NCBI RefSeq assembly: GCF_004053875.1
Contig: NZ_SBIP01000006.1
Span: 186,001-250,000, forward strand
Direction: 5' to 3'
Length of the DNA: 64,000 bases
Source of the DNA: Neorhizobium lilium
Lineage (GTDB): Bacteria > Pseudomonadota > Alphaproteobacteria > Rhizobiales > Rhizobiaceae
Program-made: the position numbers and the translations under genes
In this document: piece by piece, positions 62,389 through 64,000 of the stretch
Numbering within the stretch: the first letter of the stretch is position 1
Layout of the letters: every line of letters starts with the position of its first letter
Notes under the pieces: generated by a model
The model's input: only the letters and a program-made list of their open reading frames with translations
Told to the model about the DNA's origin: nothing
Database searches by the model: none

Positions 62389-63402
62389 CTATGGTGCCGG
62401 TAAAGCCATCACCGAAGAGAGTACCGCTGTTGCCAGCGCCTTGACCTCCTCCAAGTTTTGCGGGTCGGGCGACGCAATGCCGCCGTGAGCTATCAGGTTC
62501 CGCACCCTTCTCAATCGTTGGAAGCTGTCCACGCACTCCTGGGGTAGCGAAGTTAAGACATGCTTTTGTAGCCAAGAGAATTGGTGCTCAAGCTTTTTTC
62601 TGTCATTCGCGGGAATCGTCGCGGCGGATACTGAGGTAACGACCGATGGATATCGCGTGGCAAACTCCGTTTTCGTCAGCAATTCAATCGCAATGAAAAA
62701 GAGCAAAAACTGCTTGATTGGGTCAGTCTCCTTCAGTGCTAAATCATAAAAACCAGCGACCTTCCCGTCGAGGCAGAAAGAATGCCTCAAGGCGTTGAGC
62801 ACTGTAGCTTTGACCTCATCGGCCGCGATCGGTTTGGAAACAATGGCATAAGCGCTCATCGAGAAGCTCATGTCGCGAAGCCGCTCGCCGCTCCTTGCAA
62901 GGCCAAAGTTCGCTGCTTCAACCGCGCGAAAAGCTGTTTCCGCACTTGAAAAAGCAACCGTCAAGCTGGAGACAACCCGCGGCGCGAGGCTATCTTGTAT
63001 TCCATCCAGCTCTGACCTTGCTTCCTCGAAGCCGCCATTGGTCCAGATTCCATTTCCATCTTTGCGCGAATGCGTAGCGGTCGTCGCATATTCTTTGGAC
63101 GGCCCAATTTTCAGAACCAAATAAGGACCGATCGTGCCGTTCCTCTTGCGCCATTCATCCTCATCTTCGACGAGCTCGTCTTCGACAAGAACTTTGCAGG
63201 TCTGGTTCACGCTCCCACCAATGGCGAGGATGCAGGAATGACCTTCAAAGACATAGCTCAGAGGACCGACGACCGGCTGGTCTATCCTGAAGCCCTCAAT
63301 ATGATAAATCAGCAACCGGCAAAAGCGACCATACAAGCGATTGCCTCTATTGAGCTTGCTGAAGCCTATGCTTTCCAAGCTGTGACCTGACAAACGGATC
63401 AT
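62389..63402 (-). CDS. HEPN-like protein (Apea-type)
   Basis: A 337-aa protein. The C-terminal ~140 residues resemble Apea-like HEPN domains: FLLFFIAIELLTKTEFATRY followed by a long helix, then LRRVRNLIAHGGIASPDP with the Rx4H motif (RNLIAH, about residue 300) characteristic of HEPN ribonucleases. The N-terminal ~200 residues are mixed alpha/beta and unrecognised. HEPN proteins often act as RNases in toxin-antitoxin or abortive infection systems. Its promoter region is shared with the divergent gene at 63509. Confidence 0.7.
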   Translation of the reverse strand: MIRLSGHSLESIGFSKLNRGNRLYGRFCRLLIYHIEGFRIDQPVVGPLSYVFEGHSCILAIGGSVNQTCKVLVEDELVEDEDEWRKRNGTIGPYLVLKIGPSKEYATTATHSRKDGNGIWTNGGFEEARSELDGIQDSLAPRVVSSLTVAFSSAETAFRAVEAANFGLARSGERLRDMSFSMSAYAIVSKPIAADEVKATVLNALRHSFCLDGKVAGFYDLALKETDPIKQFLLFFIAIELLTKTEFATRYPSVVTSVSAATIPANDRKKLEHQFSWLQKHVLTSLPQECVDSFQRLRRVRNLIAHGGIASPDPQNLEEVKALATAVLSSVMALPAP

Positions 63403-63508
63403 TTTAAATCCTTCGAAATGCTAACGAAAGTTCCGCTCTCTGCGATTACCATTTTGGAATAACTTCTGTATTGGTAAACTGTTGAAAAAACATCGGCAGG
63501 GGAAAATT

Positions 63509-64000
63509 GTGGGCGAGGCAAAAAGGAAAAAGCTACTGGAACAACCTTCGCTGGAGGCGCTGAAAGCTCGCCGTATGGAGATGGTCAGCTTGTTCCAGGA
63601 ATTGAACATCGACTTCAGCCAGCCGGGCTTTTACGACCAGCCCAATTTTGTCGCACATGAGCAGAGAGACAAGCGGTTTGCCGAAAACTATGCGGAATGG
63701 GTATTACTGCGGGAACGAGACCAGCACTACGACGCACACGTCCAGGCCATTGTTCCTCAGGTGACGGAAATTCTTCAGCGGCGAATAGTCCAGCACAACT
63801 GGCATGGCGCGTGTATTTCGATGACCGCCATACTGACACGCATCCTCGACCGGCTGGGTATCTGGAATATTCCCGTGCGTGGTTCTGCATCTGTCTATGC
63901 CGAGGGCGCGTCACGCCATTTCGCAATCATCGACCAAAACGAGGGGACCGGTTTCGATACGGGCCACATGTGGGTGATTGCACCGCCATACGATGTCATC
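63509..64000 (+). CDS. truncated gene at window edge, possible transglutaminase-like protein
   Basis: Open to the window end (164 codons), starting with GTG after AGGGGAAA. After a charged N-terminus (EAKRKKLLEQPSLEALKARR) there is a Cys in HNWHGACISMTAILTRILDR, where many papain- or transglutaminase-like hydrolases place the nucleophile on a helix start, and a later His in TGHMWVIAPPYDV. The call is tentative. Divergent from the HEPN-like gene. Confidence 0.55.
   Translation, partial: MGEAKRKKLLEQPSLEALKARRMEMVSLFQELNIDFSQPGFYDQPNFVAHEQRDKRFAENYAEWVLLRERDQHYDAHVQAIVPQVTEILQRRIVQHNWHGACISMTAILTRILDRLGIWNIPVRGSASVYAEGASRHFAIIDQNEGTGFDTGHMWVIAPPYDVI

Noticed and set aside
1..64000. CRISPR array, tRNA or rRNA genes, transposases, integrase
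   Set aside because: No regularly spaced repeats, cloverleaf-forming segments, rRNA-like sequence, or DDE/tyrosine-recombinase motifs were seen on either strand.

Overview
This window looks like part of a large accessory replicon (a plasmid, or an integrative element of the same type) from an alphaproteobacterium in or near the Rhizobiaceae (Rhizobium/Agrobacterium/Sinorhizobium). That is inferred from high GC, an orphan ParA, two DUF736 genes, a ParB-like protein with a long acidic tail, ArdC, a giant methyltransferase-helicase, DUF7007/DUF3085/DUF1419-type proteins, a toprim protein and a small RNA of the rhizobial anti-Shine-Dalgarno type. No repC, integrase, transposase, tRNA, rRNA or CRISPR array was seen.

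Region 1 (1-25.4 kb) is replicon backbone, mostly on the minus strand. It holds a parA plus small DNA-binding partner pair, two DUF736 genes inside a ~700-bp direct duplication flanking an HU gene, a Phd-type toxin-antitoxin pair with a perfect 16-bp-arm palindrome, a 54-aa gene, ArdC, a ParB-like protein with a three-gene coupled cassette below it, IHF-beta, a 1699-aa methyltransferase-helicase, a toprim protein, two XRE regulators and a SRAP protein next to a decayed SRAP copy. A frameshifted AraC regulator with a short-chain dehydrogenase looks like cargo dropped into the backbone. A three-hairpin small RNA lies downstream of the IHF gene.

Region 2 (25.4-34 kb) is mixed accessory DNA: a membrane protein beside a trypsin-like protease fused to an S1/P1-nuclease-like domain, a coupled pair (oxygenase-like protein plus unknown), a CYTH-CHAD protein, a Nudix hydrolase and an AlaX-type editing protein.

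Region 3 (34-44.4 kb) is the strongest candidate for an undescribed pathway. Three GntR/FCD-related regulators (two without a DNA-binding domain) lie divergent, across a 532-bp AT-rich control region, from a tightly overlapping operon: PLP aminotransferase, amino-acid-kinase-family kinase, NDP-kinase-like protein, nucleotidyltransferase-like protein, GMC oxidoreductase, EamA exporter and a homocitrate-synthase-type condensing enzyme. It reads as synthesis and export of a small carboxylated or amino metabolite; the product is unknown.

Region 4 (44.3-52.6 kb) is a complete Ugp-like ABC uptake operon with an RpiR regulator, a GpdQ/CpdA-like phosphodiesterase and a HAD phosphatase, suggesting use of a phosphodiester or sugar-phosphate-like substrate. 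An EamA transporter coupled to a small unknown gene and an EamA remnant follow.

Region 5 (52.9-64 kb) is a defence-like island: a kinase-like/UPF1-like helicase translationally coupled to a phospholipase-D-family protein (architecture of Mokosh type I), a TPR-like/trypsin protein with an alpha/beta hydrolase, a HEPN-like protein with an unknown partner, and a truncated gene running off the right end.
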